64,000 nt of DNA from Pantoea vagans (GCF_001506165.1 NZ_CP011427.1:992001-1056000); one strand, 5' to 3'. Shown: positions 19,107 to 28,770, counted from the stretch's first letter. The notes: a model not told the origin generated them from the sequence alone. Numbers and translations: made by a program.

Positions 19107-19727
19107 ATGAAAGTTGTTCGTCCCGCACTGCTGGTCAGCGCGCTGATACTGGCGGGTTGCGCCAGTTCGGGTTCCTCTTCACCTTCCAGCGCCAGCGAAA
19201 GCCATTGGTACAATCCGCTGAGCTATCACTGGTCGGCACTGAATCCGATGAACTGGTTTGGCGGCTCATTAACCGTGACAGAGCAGGGTGTGGCAGGGTT
19301 GAGCAGCACCACGCCGATGACGGAAGCAGCGATCGGTAAAGCGCTGAACAATGATTTCCAACTGCGTCAGGGCATGCGTACGCAGAATGGCCAGGTTGTC
19401 GATTTCTGGCAGGCGCTGGATGACGGTAAAGTGAAGCTGGTGATTAACGGGCAGAGCAGCGTCGAGCGCATCGAAGTGATGGATGCCGATGCGAAAAGCG
19501 CCGATGGCAGCAAAATCGGCGATCTGTTTAGCGCCAAATTCAGCAAAGCGTTCGATAACTGCAAACTGGCCGCAGGGCTGGATGCGCGTGACGTTGAGTG
19601 CCGTGCACCTGGCAGTCAGCACATCGCTTATGTTTACAGCGGTGAATGGCACGGACCGGAAGGCCTGATGCCCTCAGACGACACCTTAAAAAGCTGGAAG
19701 ATCAGCAAAATGGTCTGGCAGCGTTAA
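19107..19727 (+). CDS. yfeY: predicted outer-membrane lipoprotein YfeY
   Basis: This 206-residue protein has a lipoprotein signal with the lipobox LAGC at residues 17-20, so Cys20 should be acylated; Ser-rich sequence follows. The mature part matches E. coli YfeY in [34 protein letters not shown] and the C-terminal [39 protein letters not shown]. coli yfeY is reported as a sigma-E-controlled gene; no promoter was verified here. AAGGAGTATTC before the ATG is a strong ribosome binding site. Confidence 0.9.
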   Translation: MKVVRPALLVSALILAGCASSGSSSPSSASESHWYNPLSYHWSALNPMNWFGGSLTVTEQGVAGLSSTTPMTEAAIGKALNNDFQLRQGMRTQNGQVVDFWQALDDGKVKLVINGQSSVERIEVMDADAKSADGSKIGDLFSAKFSKAFDNCKLAAGLDARDVECRAPGSQHIAYVYSGEWHGPEGLMPSDDTLKSWKISKMVWQR

Positions 19728-19824
19728 GCGAAAAAAAGTTGCGTTAACGCACAATCACTGTGTGGCTTTCCGGTATGATACAGGCGAAAAAAACGTCCTA
19801 ACTTTCATGCCGGAGAGCAGTGCA

Positions 19825-20721
19825 ATGTCTCAATGTCAGAGCGGGATCCTACTGGAGCACCGCCGTTTCGCCATTTGGCTTGAAGCCCGTGTCACGGGCG
19901 ACCTCGATGCGCTGCGTCAGGGCAGCCATTCCTTCTTGCAGCGGTTGGCTGCACTGCAACAGACCTTTACTGATGCGGGATTAGGCGCGGTGATCGCCTT
20001 TGGTGATGCGCTGTGGCGCGACCTGCAAGGCCAGACTTCTGCTCCTGAGTTAAAAGCCTTTGCGCCATTGGGTAAAGGCATTGCGCCTGCGACGCAACGC
20101 GATCTGTTAATCCACATTCAGTCGTTGCGTCATGACGTGAACTTCTCGCTGGCGCAGGCCGCGCTGGAGGCTTTTGCCGGTGCGGTGGCAATTGAAGAAG
20201 AGACGCACGGGTTCCGTTGGGTTGAAGAGCGCGATCTTTCCGGCTTTGTGGATGGCACCGAGAACCCGCAGGGTGAGGCGCGCCAGCAAGTGGCGATTAT
20301 CGCGGAAGGTCCAGACGCGGGCGGCAGCTATGTGTTCACCCAGCGCTGGGAGCACAACCTCAAGCTGTGGAATCGCATGGCCGTTGAGAAGCAGGAAGCG
20401 ATTATTGGCCGCACCAAGGTGGATAACCAAGAGTTGCCCGGCGACCAGCGCCCCGCGACATCGCATCTCAGCCGCGTTGATCTTAAAGAAGAGGGCAAAG
20501 GGTTGAAGATCCTGCGCCAAAGCCTGCCTTATGGCACCGCCAGCGGTACGCAGGGTTTGTACTTTATCTCTTACTGCAATCGTCTCCATAACATTGAGCA
20601 GCAGTTGCTGAGCATGTTCGGTGAGCGCGATGGCAAGATGGATGCGATGCTGCGCTTCACCAAACCGGTGACTGGCAGTTATTTCTTTGCGCCATCGATT
20701 GAAGCGCTGCAGGCGTTATAA
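19825..20721 (+). CDS. yfeX: Dyp-type haem peroxidase YfeX
   Basis: This 298-residue dye-decolorizing-type peroxidase has the family motif GFVDGTENP (the catalytic Asp in GxxDG), the ferredoxin-like repeats, and the haem-side sequence [21 protein letters not shown], followed by [25 protein letters not shown]. The start at 19825 (MSQCQSGIL) matches E. coli YfeX (299 residues), with GGAGAG eight bases upstream; the longer frame from 19762 is not supported. YfeX is a cytoplasmic haem protein with porphyrinogen/peroxidase activity; a claimed role in iron release from haem is disputed. A BIME-like repeat and then cysP follow downstream. Confidence 0.94.
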   Translation: MSQCQSGILLEHRRFAIWLEARVTGDLDALRQGSHSFLQRLAALQQTFTDAGLGAVIAFGDALWRDLQGQTSAPELKAFAPLGKGIAPATQRDLLIHIQSLRHDVNFSLAQAALEAFAGAVAIEEETHGFRWVEERDLSGFVDGTENPQGEARQQVAIIAEGPDAGGSYVFTQRWEHNLKLWNRMAVEKQEAIIGRTKVDNQELPGDQRPATSHLSRVDLKEEGKGLKILRQSLPYGTASGTQGLYFISYCNRLHNIEQQLLSMFGERDGKMDAMLRFTKPVTGSYFFAPSIEALQAL

Positions 20722-20766
20722 CCTCACTAAACAAAACGTAACGGCGCGATTCCTCCGTCAATAAGT

Positions 20767-20831
20767 CGTAGCGGCGCGATTTATCGCGCTTAACGAGGGC
20801 TGGAAGGCGCGCAATGAATTGCGCCGCTACG
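20767..20831. repeat. intergenic palindromic repeat, intact copy
   Basis: Arms CGTAGCGGCGC and GCGCCGCTACG enclose GCGATTTATCGC and GCGCAATGAATTGCGC palindromes, the same design as at 8904-8983. A degenerate left half (CGTAACGGCGCGATTCC) sits just before it at about 20737. The remainder of the 315-base yfeX-cysP gap should hold the CysB-dependent cysP promoter; no further element was identified with confidence. Confidence 0.78.
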
Positions 20832-21036
20832 GTTCGTGCTTTAATGGAACCAGATACATGCCTACGCCAAATCTCTTCATTGCTGTTTGATGCATAAACT
20901 CTCCCGCCGTCTTATGCCTTTTTAGACTTTGAAATCCCCAAACGATATATAAAACCGTTACAGCTTTGCCCTGAGTTATAAATACACTGACAGCATCTAA
21001 TGGCATTGGCGCTATCGCCGAATTTCAGGGTGCAGC

Positions 21037-22053
21037 ATGACACTTCCGATTGCGAAAAAATGGATGAGCGGAATCGCCTTGTCACTGGCGTTAGCCGGTG
21101 CAGCGCAGGCAACAGAGCTGCTGAACAGCTCTTACGACGTCTCGCGCGAGCTGTTTGTTGCCCTGAATGCCCCGTTTGAACAGCAGTGGGATGCCGCGCA
21201 CCCTAATGACAAGCTGACGATTAAACAATCGCATGCCGGGTCATCAAAACAGGCGCTGGCGATTTTGCAGGGCTTGCGTGCGGATGTGGTCACCTACAAC
21301 CAGGTGACCGATGTGCAGGTGCTGCACGACAAAGGCAACCTGATCCCCGCTGACTGGCAAACGCGTCTGCCTAACAACAGTTCACCGTTTTACTCCACCA
21401 TGGCGTTTTTGGTGCGCAAAGGGAATCCCAAGCAGATCCATGACTGGGCCGACCTGGCACGCGATAACGTCAAGCTGGTATTCCCGAATCCGAAAACCTC
21501 AGGCAACGGTCGCTATACCTACCTCGCGGCGTGGGGCGCAGCCGATCAGGCCGATGGCAAAGATAAAGCCAAAACCGAAGCTTACATGACGAAGTTCCTG
21601 AAGAACGTCGAAGTGTTTGATACCGGCGGGCGCGGCGCAACCACCACCTTTGCCGAGCGTGGATTGGGCGATGTGTTGATCAGCTTTGAGTCAGAAGTGA
21701 ACAACATCCGCAATCAATACAGCAAAGATGAATACGAAGTGATTGTGCCAAAAACCAATATTCTGGCGGAATTCCCGGTGGCGTGGGTCGATAAAAACGT
21801 CGAGCACAACGGCACGGCCGAAGCGGCTAAAGCCTACCTGAATTTCCTCTACTCCCCAGAGGCGCAGAAAATCATTACCGGTTACTACTATCGTGTGAAC
21901 AACCCACAGCTGATGGCGGAGCAGAAAGATCGCTTCCCGCAGACCGCGCTGTTTAACGTGCAGGATGCGTTTGGCGGCTGGGAAAACGTCATGCAAACGC
22001 ATTTCTCCAGCGGTGGTGAGTTGGATAAATTACTGGCTGCGGGGCGCGGTTGA
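21037..22053 (+). CDS. cysP: thiosulfate-binding periplasmic protein CysP
   Basis: This 338-residue protein begins with a signal peptide (cleavage near AQA-TELL, about residue 26). The mature part is the prokaryotic sulfate/thiosulfate-binding family: [60 protein letters not shown] and [27 protein letters not shown]. It captures thiosulfate or sulfate for the CysTWA importer. Its TGA stop overlaps the ATG of cysT, and the operon order cysP-cysT-cysW-cysA-cysM matches E. coli. Control by CysB is expected from the family. Confidence 0.96.
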   Translation: MTLPIAKKWMSGIALSLALAGAAQATELLNSSYDVSRELFVALNAPFEQQWDAAHPNDKLTIKQSHAGSSKQALAILQGLRADVVTYNQVTDVQVLHDKGNLIPADWQTRLPNNSSPFYSTMAFLVRKGNPKQIHDWADLARDNVKLVFPNPKTSGNGRYTYLAAWGAADQADGKDKAKTEAYMTKFLKNVEVFDTGGRGATTTFAERGLGDVLISFESEVNNIRNQYSKDEYEVIVPKTNILAEFPVAWVDKNVEHNGTAEAAKAYLNFLYSPEAQKIITGYYYRVNNPQLMAEQKDRFPQTALFNVQDAFGGWENVMQTHFSSGGELDKLLAAGRG

Positions 22054-22886
22054 TGTTCGCCTTATCGCAAAAACGCGTGTTACCTGGCTTTGGTTTGAGC
22101 CTGGGCACCAGCCTGCTGTTTACCTGCTTGATCTTGTTGCTGCCGATCAGCGCCCTGTTGATGCAACTCTCCAACATGACGCTGGCGCAGTATTGGGACG
22201 TGGTGACCAATCCACAGTTGATTGCAGCTTATAAAGTCACGCTGATTTCAGCCGGTGTGGCCTCCATCTTCAATGCATTCTTTGGCATGTTGATGGCCTG
22301 GATTCTGACTCGCTACCGCTTCCCTGGCCGTGCGCTGCTGGATGGCTTAATGGATTTGCCGTTTGCCTTACCGACCGCAGTAGCCGGTTTAACGCTGGCA
22401 GGCTTGTTCTCAGTGAACGGCTGGTATGGTCAATGGCTGGCGCACTTTGACATCAAAGTCTCTTACACCTGGCTTGGCATTGCCGTGGCGATGGCGTTTA
22501 CCAGCATCCCGTTTGTGGTGCGTACTGTACAGCCGGTGCTGGAAGAGTTGGGTCCGGAATATGAAGAAGCCGCCGAAACCCTCGGTGCTTCACCGTGGCA
22601 GAGTTTCCACCGCGTGGTGCTGCCTGAAGTGGCTCCGGCGCTGTTAGCGGGTACGGCATTATCCTTTACCCGCAGCCTTGGTGAGTTTGGTGCGGTTATC
22701 TTCATTGCGGGCAATATCGCGTGGAAAACCGAAGTCACTTCGCTGATGATTTTTGTTCGCCTGCAAGAGTTTGATTACCCAGCGGCGAGTGCCATTGCCT
22801 CGGTGATTATGGCCGCTTCGCTGCTGTTGTTGTTTGCGATTAACACCTTGCAGAGCCGCTTTGGCCGCCGCTTAGGAGGCCACTAA
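22053..22886 (+). CDS. cysT: sulfate/thiosulfate ABC transporter permease CysT (CysU)
   Basis: This 277-residue inner-membrane permease has about six transmembrane segments and the EAA-type loop EYEEAAETLGASPWQSFHRVVLPE near residue 180. Sequence identity to E. coli CysT/CysU is very high (MDLPFALPTAVAGLTLA, TRSLGEFGAVIFIAGN, SLMIFVRLQEFDYPAASAIASVI). The ATG at 22053 overlaps the cysP stop; a TTG one codon earlier is not needed. The stop overlaps the cysW start (TAATG). Confidence 0.96.
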   Translation: MFALSQKRVLPGFGLSLGTSLLFTCLILLLPISALLMQLSNMTLAQYWDVVTNPQLIAAYKVTLISAGVASIFNAFFGMLMAWILTRYRFPGRALLDGLMDLPFALPTAVAGLTLAGLFSVNGWYGQWLAHFDIKVSYTWLGIAVAMAFTSIPFVVRTVQPVLEELGPEYEEAAETLGASPWQSFHRVVLPEVAPALLAGTALSFTRSLGEFGAVIFIAGNIAWKTEVTSLMIFVRLQEFDYPAASAIASVIMAASLLLLFAINTLQSRFGRRLGGH

Positions 22887-23758
22887 TGGCGGAGATTTCA
22901 CAGATTAATCAGGCCGACCGCCAGCCGATCAACTGGGGTAAGTGGGTCCTGATTGGCATCGGTGCGCTGGTATCGATTTTGCTGTTGGTTGTGCCGATGG
23001 TGTCGATCTTCTGGGAAGCGCTCAGCCAGGGACTGGTCGCCTCGCTGAATAATCTCAAAGATGGCGACATGCTGCATGCCATCTGGCTGACCATTCTGGT
23101 GGCGTTAATCACCGTGCCGGTCAATCTGGTGTTTGGCACCTTGCTGGCGTGGCTGGTGACACGTTTTACTTTCCCCGGCCGCCAACTGTTGCTGACGCTG
23201 TTTGATATTCCGTTTGCCGTGTCGCCGGTGGTGGCGGGGCTGATGTATCTGCTGTTCTGGGGCATTAACGGACCGGCGGGCGGTTGGCTGGATGCGCACA
23301 ATATCCAGATTATGTTTGCCTGGCCGGGCATGGTACTGGCAACCATCTTTGTCACCTGTCCGTTTGTGGTGCGTGAACTGGTGCCGGTGATGTTAAGCCA
23401 GGGCAGCAATGAAGATGAAGCCGCAGTGCTGTTAGGTGCATCTGGCTGGCAGATGTTCCGCCGTGTAACGCTGCCGAATATCCGTTGGGCGCTGCTGTAT
23501 GGCGTGGTTCTGACCAATGCCCGTGCGATTGGTGAGTTTGGTGCGGTCTCGGTGGTCTCGGGATCGATTCGCGGTGAGACCTATACCTTGCCGCTTCAGG
23601 TTGAATTACTGCATCAGGATTACAACACCGTAGGCGCGTTTACCGCCGCCGCGCTGCTGACCCTGATGGCAATTGTAACGCTGTTTCTGAAAAGCGTGGT
23701 GCAGTGGCGGTTAGAGCATCAGCAGAAGCGCCAACAGGAGGAAAATCATGAGCATTGA
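22886..23758 (+). CDS. cysW: sulfate/thiosulfate ABC transporter permease CysW
   Basis: This 290-residue partner permease of CysT has six predicted transmembrane segments, the EAA-type loop [28 protein letters not shown], and [32 protein letters not shown]. Its last 11 bases overlap cysA, and an AGGAGG-type site for cysA lies within its end. It forms the heterodimeric membrane channel with CysT. Confidence 0.96.
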   Translation: MAEISQINQADRQPINWGKWVLIGIGALVSILLLVVPMVSIFWEALSQGLVASLNNLKDGDMLHAIWLTILVALITVPVNLVFGTLLAWLVTRFTFPGRQLLLTLFDIPFAVSPVVAGLMYLLFWGINGPAGGWLDAHNIQIMFAWPGMVLATIFVTCPFVVRELVPVMLSQGSNEDEAAVLLGASGWQMFRRVTLPNIRWALLYGVVLTNARAIGEFGAVSVVSGSIRGETYTLPLQVELLHQDYNTVGAFTAAALLTLMAIVTLFLKSVVQWRLEHQQKRQQEENHEH

Positions 23759-24836
23759 GATCAAACAAATTAATAAATCGTTTGGCCGTACACCGGTGTT
23801 GAACGACATCTCTCTGGATATTCCTTCCGGCAAGATGGTGGCGCTGCTGGGCCCGTCGGGTTCCGGTAAAACTACACTGCTGCGCATTATCGCTGGGCTG
23901 GAACATCAAAACAGCGGGCAGATTCATTTCCACGGTAATGATGTGAGCCGCATCCATGCGCGCGATCGTCAGGTCGGTTTTGTGTTCCAGCACTATGCGC
24001 TGTTCCGTCACATGACGGTGTTTGACAACATCGCCTTTGGCCTGACCGTGCTGCCGCGCCGTGAGCGCCCCTCAGCTGCGGAAATTAAACAACGCGTCAC
24101 GCGTTTGCTGGAGATGGTGCAACTGGCCCATCTCGCTAATCGCTTCCCGGCTCAGCTATCGGGTGGACAGAAACAGCGTGTGGCGTTGGCCCGTGCGTTG
24201 GCGGTGGAGCCGCAAATTCTGCTGCTCGATGAACCTTTTGGTGCGCTGGATGCCCAGGTTCGTAAAGAGTTGCGCCGCTGGTTGCGCCAACTGCACGAAG
24301 AGCTGAAATTCACCAGCGTGTTCGTGACGCACGATCAGGAAGAAGCAATGGAAGTTGCGGATAGCGTGGTGGTGATGAGTCAGGGCAACATCGAGCAAGT
24401 CGGCACGCCAAATGAAGTGTGGCAAGAGCCGGCAACCCGCTTTGTGCTGGAGTTCCTTGGCGAGGTTAATCGCTTCGACGGTGAAGTGCACGGTTCGCAG
24501 TTCCATGTGGCCGCACACCGCTGGCCGCTGGGTTACACGCCTGCGCATCAAGGTGATGTTGAACTGTTCCTGCGTCCATGGGAAGTGGATGTATCACGCC
24601 AGAGCAGCCTGGAAACGCCGCTGCCAGTGCAGGTATTAGAAATCAGTCCGCGCGGTCACTTCTGGCAGTTAGTGGTACAGCCAAGCGGCTGGCAGGGCGA
24701 TGCGTTCTCCGTAGTGTATGACGGCGACCATACGGCCCCGATTCGCGGCGAACGCCTGTTTGTCGGCCTGCAGCAGGCTCGACTCTACCATGGCACTACG
24801 CCGCTGCGTCCGGTTGCCTTTGCCGAAAGCGCCTGA
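23748..24836 (+). CDS. cysA: sulfate/thiosulfate import ATPase CysA
   Basis: This 362-residue ABC ATPase has Walker [10 protein letters not shown] (about residues 38-46), Q-loop FQHYALF, signature [15 protein letters not shown], Walker [13 protein letters not shown] and H-loop [15 protein letters not shown]-terminal TOBE-type regulatory domain begins about residue 240. It energises uptake of sulfate and thiosulfate through CysTW. The gene overlaps cysW by 11 bases. A strong hairpin follows the stop before cysM. Confidence 0.96.
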   Translation: MSIEIKQINKSFGRTPVLNDISLDIPSGKMVALLGPSGSGKTTLLRIIAGLEHQNSGQIHFHGNDVSRIHARDRQVGFVFQHYALFRHMTVFDNIAFGLTVLPRRERPSAAEIKQRVTRLLEMVQLAHLANRFPAQLSGGQKQRVALARALAVEPQILLLDEPFGALDAQVRKELRRWLRQLHEELKFTSVFVTHDQEEAMEVADSVVVMSQGNIEQVGTPNEVWQEPATRFVLEFLGEVNRFDGEVHGSQFHVAAHRWPLGYTPAHQGDVELFLRPWEVDVSRQSSLETPLPVQVLEISPRGHFWQLVVQPSGWQGDAFSVVYDGDHTAPIRGERLFVGLQQARLYHGTTPLRPVAFAESA

Positions 24837-24853
24837 TATTTTTGATACTCCTT

Positions 24854-24882
24854 CGGGCGGGACTTTCCCGCCCGATTTCTTT
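24854..24882 (+). terminator. hairpin between cysA and cysM, possible attenuator
   Basis: CGGGCGGGA and TCCCGCCCG form a perfect 9-bp stem with a three-base loop (24854-24874), followed by the interrupted T-rich run ATTTCTTT. It lies within the cysPTWAM row, so it may reduce read-through into cysM or protect the upstream mRNA end. Either role is inferred. Confidence 0.55.
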
Positions 24883-24908
24883 GCATCTCTTCTGCCTGGA
24901 ATCAAACC

Positions 24909-25790
24909 GTGACCACACTGGAAAATACTATCGGCAATACGCCGTTGATCAGGTTGCAGCGCCTGACGCCCGATAACGGCAGTGAGATCTGGTTAAAGCT
25001 GGAGGGGAATAATCCGGCCGGTTCGGTCAAAGATCGTGCCGCCTGGTCGATGATTCATCAGGCAGAGTTGCGCGGTGATATCACCCCCGGCGACCAGTTG
25101 ATTGAAGCCACCAGCGGCAACACCGGCATCGCGCTGGCGATGATTGCGGCGATGAAAGGCTACAAGCTGCGCCTGCTAATGCCCGATAACATGAGCCAGG
25201 AGCGGCAGGATGCGATGCGTGCTTACGGTGCGGAGTTGGTGTTGGTGACGCGCGAACAGGGCATGGAAGGGGCGCGCGATTTGGCGCAAGAGATGGCCGA
25301 TCGCGGTGAGGGCAGGGTGTTGGATCAGTTCAATAACCCCGATAATCCACTCGGCCACTATCTCACCACCGGCCCGGAGATATGGCAGCAGACGCAGGGT
25401 CGGATGACCCATTTTGTGTCCAGCATGGGCACAACCGGCACCATCACGGGGGTCGGGCGCTATTTGAAGGAGTTCGCGCCTGCAGTAAAAGTGATTGGCT
25501 TGCAGCCGCAGGAAGGCAGCAGTATTCCTGGCATTCGCCGCTGGCCAGAGGCGTATCTTCCCGGCATTTTCCGCCCGGAGCTGGTGGATGACGTCATTGA
25601 TATGGCGCAACAGGAAGCCGAAGAGACAATGCGGGCGTTAGCCCAGCGTGAAGGTATCTTCTGCGGCGTCAGTTCCGGTGGTGCAGTGGCTGGCGCATTG
25701 CGTGTAGCGGCAGCGCATCCCGGCAGCGTGGTCGTGGCGATTGTCTGCGATCGCGGTGACCGTTATCTCTCCACCGGCGTGTTCCACTGA
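24909..25790 (+). CDS. cysM: cysteine synthase B (O-acetylserine sulfhydrylase B) CysM
   Basis: This 293-residue PLP enzyme makes cysteine from O-acetylserine and sulfide, and can use thiosulfate to form S-sulfocysteine. The PLP lysine is Lys41 in NNPAGSVKDRAA. The phosphate-binding loop region SSMGTTGTITGVGRYLKE and the substrate loop [13 protein letters not shown] are present. Translation begins with GTG at 24909, as in E. coli. It is about 10 residues shorter at the C-terminus than the E. coli protein, ending just after YLSTGVF. It lies 72 bases after cysA, supporting use of thiosulfate imported by CysPTWA. Confidence 0.95.
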   Translation: MTTLENTIGNTPLIRLQRLTPDNGSEIWLKLEGNNPAGSVKDRAAWSMIHQAELRGDITPGDQLIEATSGNTGIALAMIAAMKGYKLRLLMPDNMSQERQDAMRAYGAELVLVTREQGMEGARDLAQEMADRGEGRVLDQFNNPDNPLGHYLTTGPEIWQQTQGRMTHFVSSMGTTGTITGVGRYLKEFAPAVKVIGLQPQEGSSIPGIRRWPEAYLPGIFRPELVDDVIDMAQQEAEETMRALAQREGIFCGVSSGGAVAGALRVAAAHPGSVVVAIVCDRGDRYLSTGVFH

Positions 25791-25968
25791 TTTCAGCTTC
25801 TCAAAATTTTATCTGGCCTGAGCGTACTGTTGTGGTGCGACCGGGCCGTTTTTGTCTATAGTCTCCCTAATTATCGTCTGGTGTTGGCACTGTAAGGATC
25901 GAGTAAAATTGGCTGCGCTCGTTGCCAACTCAGGCCAAAATAGCGGCAATTTTGTACGAGAGATAAAG

Positions 25969-26649
25969 ATGAAAATTCTGCTTGTTGATGACGATGTAGA
26001 ACTTGGCACCATGCTGAGCCAGTACCTGATTGCGGAAGGCTTTGAAACGCAATTGGTTTTAACCGGAACCGCCGGTATTGAAGGCGCGTTGTCGGGCAAT
26101 TACACCGCGATGATCCTCGATATTATGCTGCCCGATATGAGCGGTATCGATGTACTGCGCCAGGTGCGTCAGAACAGCCGCCTACCGGTGATTATGTTGA
26201 CGGCGAAAGGCGACAATATTGATCGCGTCATCGGCCTGGAAATGGGCGCGGATGACTATGTGCCTAAGCCATGCTATCCACGTGAGTTAGTGGCGCGTTT
26301 GCGTGCGGTGCTGCGTCGTTTTGAAGACCAGGCCCCAATACCGGATAAAAAAGAAGTGCTGCGCTGGGGCGAGCTGTGCCTGAATCCCGCTACGCGTATT
26401 ACTGAATGGCAGGGTAAAGCGTTTGACCTCACTGCATCAGAATTCAACCTGTTAGATCTGCTGCTGCGTGCGCCAGATCGTGTGGTGTCGAAAGATGAGC
26501 TGTCTGAGAAGGGATTGGGTCGTCCGCGCGAAGCTTACGATCGTAGCGTTGATGTGCACATCAGCAACATTCGTCAGAAGCTGGCGGCGCTCACCGCTGA
26601 CAGCGTCAATATTGAGACTGTACGCAGTATTGGTTATCGCATTCGATGA
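25969..26649 (+). CDS. OmpR/CpxR-family response regulator
   Basis: This 226-residue response regulator has a receiver domain with acidic pocket DDD (7-9), phosphoacceptor Asp51 (MILDIMLPDMSG) and Lys100 (VPKPCYPREL). A winged-helix Trans_reg_C domain follows at the C-terminus (FDLTASEFNLLDLLL...YDRSVDVHISNIRQKL...SIGYRIR). It resembles CpxR most, but true cpxR lies elsewhere in enterobacteria. The usual Phe after PKP is Cys here (PKPCY). The start at 25969 has GAGATAAAG upstream; a longer frame from 25852 lacks family similarity. Its stop overlaps the kinase gene by 4 bases. Confidence 0.88.
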   Translation: MKILLVDDDVELGTMLSQYLIAEGFETQLVLTGTAGIEGALSGNYTAMILDIMLPDMSGIDVLRQVRQNSRLPVIMLTAKGDNIDRVIGLEMGADDYVPKPCYPRELVARLRAVLRRFEDQAPIPDKKEVLRWGELCLNPATRITEWQGKAFDLTASEFNLLDLLLRAPDRVVSKDELSEKGLGRPREAYDRSVDVHISNIRQKLAALTADSVNIETVRSIGYRIR

Positions 26650-28007
26650 AACACAGCTACCGCGGCCGTATGTTCTGGAAGATCCTGCTGGGCTTCTGGA
26701 TCGTGTTTGTCATTATTAGTCAGCTGTTATGGCTCGGATTTACCCTTTCCGGTAATCGCCATGAGCCGCCGGAGATCGTAGCGATTCGTCGTATCGTCAA
26801 TTTGCAGATGGCGTCTGCGGTGTCGGTTTTAGAGCGCGGTGGCCCCAGTTCGCTGGATGACATGATGGCCGACTGGGAGCCGAATGATCGTCAGTTCTTT
26901 TCGGTTATTCAGCATGATAAACCCGCGACCACGCCGGGAAATGCGCCACCTGAGACCTTCAGTGCGCCTTTCCATGGTCCTTTCCCGGATGTGATTGTGC
27001 GCTGGGTGAAGGGCCAGGACGGAAAAGAGTATGAGCTGCGTTACGATGTTAAAGGGCTGCGGGAAGACAGCACCATGGGGGGCGGTGGCCCGCGTCGTAT
27101 CCTGAATATCCCCGAACCAATGTTTACCTTTGCAGGGGCACTGGGCTTGTTATTCAGCCTGCTACTGGCCTGGAACCTGACACGTCCGATGCGTCAGCTG
27201 CGCGAAGGTTTTGCGCGTGTCTCAAGTGGCGATTTGTCTGTACGCCTCTATCCGGTGATGCGTAAGCGCCACGATGAGCTTTCCACGGTGGCACAAGAGT
27301 TCGATGCCATGGTGGAACGCCTCGACACGCTGGTCAAAGCGCGTGAAGAGCTACTGCATGATATCTCTCATGAATTACGCTCCCCGCTGGCGCGTTTGCA
27401 GCTGGCAACAGGGTTGGCACGTCAAACCCCAGAATCCGTTGAGGCATCTCTTAATCGTATCGATGAAGAGGCACGCCGCCTCGACAAGATGATTGGCGAG
27501 CTGTTGACCCTGTCACGCGCTGAACATGAAAGTATGCCTGGCGAGCAATACTTTGACCTCACCGGACTGCTGCATGCTGTGGTGACGGATGTGCGCTATG
27601 AGGCGCAGATTCCAGGCGTGAAAGTTGATTTTCAGGTGGACGAGAACGCGGACTACACCGTGCACGGCAACGCCGAGCTGATTCGTCGTGGTGTGGAAAA
27701 CGTGCTGCGCAATGCGCTGCGCTTTTCACACAAAGGCCAACATATCAATGTGCGATTACAGGCGGAAAATCAGTGGCTGGCGATTCGCGTGCGCGACCAA
27801 GGGCCGGGCGTGGACGACGAGAAACTCTCCAGCATCTTTGATCCCTTTGTTCGGGTGAACTCCCCGATGATGGGTAAAGGATACGGCCTGGGGCTGTCTA
27901 TCGTGCGTAAGGTGATTCTGGCGCACCATGGTGAAGTGCAGGCGGTGAATCGCCCTGAAGGTGGTTTAGAGCTGACATTGCGACTTCCGCGCTGGAAGCA
28001 GGAATGA
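26646..28007 (+). CDS. sensor histidine kinase, CpxA-like
   Basis: This 453-residue membrane kinase has a transmembrane helix at about 10-30, a periplasmic domain of about 130 residues, and a second helix near 160-180. HAMP follows (LTRPMRQLREGFARVSSGDLSVRL), then HisKA with His242 in LLHDISHELRSPLARLQLATGLARQ, then the HATPase domain (NVLRNALRFS, RDQGPGVDDEKLSSIFDPFVRV, GKGYGLGLSIVRKV). The architecture and phrases are those of CpxA-type envelope sensors. The periplasmic part is Pro-rich and has no known ligand pocket that can be read. It overlaps its response regulator by 4 bases. In E. coli the cysM-crr interval carries yfeK and pdxK instead. Confidence 0.88.
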   Translation: MKHSYRGRMFWKILLGFWIVFVIISQLLWLGFTLSGNRHEPPEIVAIRRIVNLQMASAVSVLERGGPSSLDDMMADWEPNDRQFFSVIQHDKPATTPGNAPPETFSAPFHGPFPDVIVRWVKGQDGKEYELRYDVKGLREDSTMGGGGPRRILNIPEPMFTFAGALGLLFSLLLAWNLTRPMRQLREGFARVSSGDLSVRLYPVMRKRHDELSTVAQEFDAMVERLDTLVKAREELLHDISHELRSPLARLQLATGLARQTPESVEASLNRIDEEARRLDKMIGELLTLSRAEHESMPGEQYFDLTGLLHAVVTDVRYEAQIPGVKVDFQVDENADYTVHGNAELIRRGVENVLRNALRFSHKGQHINVRLQAENQWLAIRVRDQGPGVDDEKLSSIFDPFVRVNSPMMGKGYGLGLSIVRKVILAHHGEVQAVNRPEGGLELTLRLPRWKQE

Positions 28008-28047
28008 GGTTTAAGCTCTCAAGCAGCACGCACGATGTAGAGTAGGG

Positions 28048-28150
28048 CAGGACAACCGGGCAGAAGAGCAAAGCGTCCCTCGCCAGGGATGGCGAGGGTA
28101 GAGGCCCAGGGATGGTTTATGCCGTCTTTGCGATCTGCCCGGTTGTCCTG
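28048..28150. repeat. 103-bp palindromic intergenic element A (conserved core, 17-bp perfect arms)
   Basis: Arms CAGGACAACCGGGCAGA (28048-28064) and TCTGCCCGGTTGTCCTG (28134-28150) are perfectly complementary. The inside begins AGAGCAAAGCGTCC, holds the hairpin CCTCGCC-AGGGAT-GGCGAGG and a second CAGGGATGG, and ends CTTTGCGA. Element B at 58113-58216 has the same inner ends and CAGGGATG box but different arms. It lies between the kinase gene and the crr terminator. No gene is seen in this gap. Confidence 0.85.
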
Positions 28151-28220
28151 ACCGACAGCACCAATCCCGCTTTTTCACTTTGGAAAAACGTACTGGTCAA
28201 GGCTACCCAGACTGACAAAC

Positions 28221-28250
28221 AAAAACGGCACCCAAAGGGTGCCGTTTTTT
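28221..28250. terminator. bidirectional rho-independent terminator at the 3' end of crr
   Basis: AAAAACGGCACCC-AAA-GGGTGCCGTTTTTT forms a perfect stem with A and T runs on both sides. It can end the ptsHI-crr transcript on the minus strand and rightward transcription from the two-component operon. Confidence 0.9.
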
Positions 28251-28266
28251 ATGATGCAAGCGCTGC

Positions 28267-28770
28267 TTACTTCTTAATGCGGATAACCGGGGTTTCACCC
28301 ACAGTCACCTGACCGGAGAGTTTGATCAGGTCTTTGATCTCGTCCATGTTCGAAATCACAACCGGCGTCAGCGTGGATTTTGCCTTCTCTTCCAGCAGTG
28401 GCAGATCAAACTCGATCACCACATCGCCTTTTTTCACTTTCTGGCCTTCTTCAGCGATGCGTTTGAAACCTTCACCTTTCAGTTCAACCGTATCGATACC
28501 GAAGTGGACAAACAGCTCAATGCCATTGTCAGATTCGATGGAAAAAGCGTGGTTGGTTTCGAAAATCTTACCGATGGTACCGTCAACCGGTGCAACCATT
28601 TTGTTGCCTGTCGGTTTAATGGCAATACCGTCACCCACGATTTTCTCAGCAAAAACCACATCAGGAACGTCTTCGATATTCACGATTTCGCCTGACAGAG
28701 GCGCAACGATATCAATAGTCCCTGACGCGCTCTCTGATTTTTCGCCAAAAAGTTTAGAAAACAAACCCAT
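28267..28770 (-). CDS. crr: PTS glucose-specific enzyme IIA component (Crr)
   Basis: This 167-residue cytoplasmic phosphocarrier is the central regulator of carbon catabolite repression and inducer exclusion. The active-site histidine is His89 in [18 protein letters not shown]; the second histidine, His74, lies in [10 protein letters not shown]. The N-terminus [11 protein letters not shown] is the membrane-associating helix of EIIA-Glc. The chain is one or two residues shorter than E. coli Crr. It is the third gene of the ptsH-ptsI-crr row, 42 bases after ptsI. Confidence 0.97.
   Translation of the reverse strand: MGLFSKLFGEKSESASGTIDIVAPLSGEIVNIEDVPDVVFAEKIVGDGIAIKPTGNKMVAPVDGTIGKIFETNHAFSIESDNGIELFVHFGIDTVELKGEGFKRIAEEGQKVKKGDVVIEFDLPLLEEKAKSTLTPVVISNMDEIKDLIKLSGQVTVGETPVIRIKK

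Noticed and set aside
22050..22052. TTG as the start of cysT
   Set aside because: The ATG at 22053 gives the N-terminus [13 protein letters not shown] seen in the E. coli protein and overlaps the cysP stop in the usual way.
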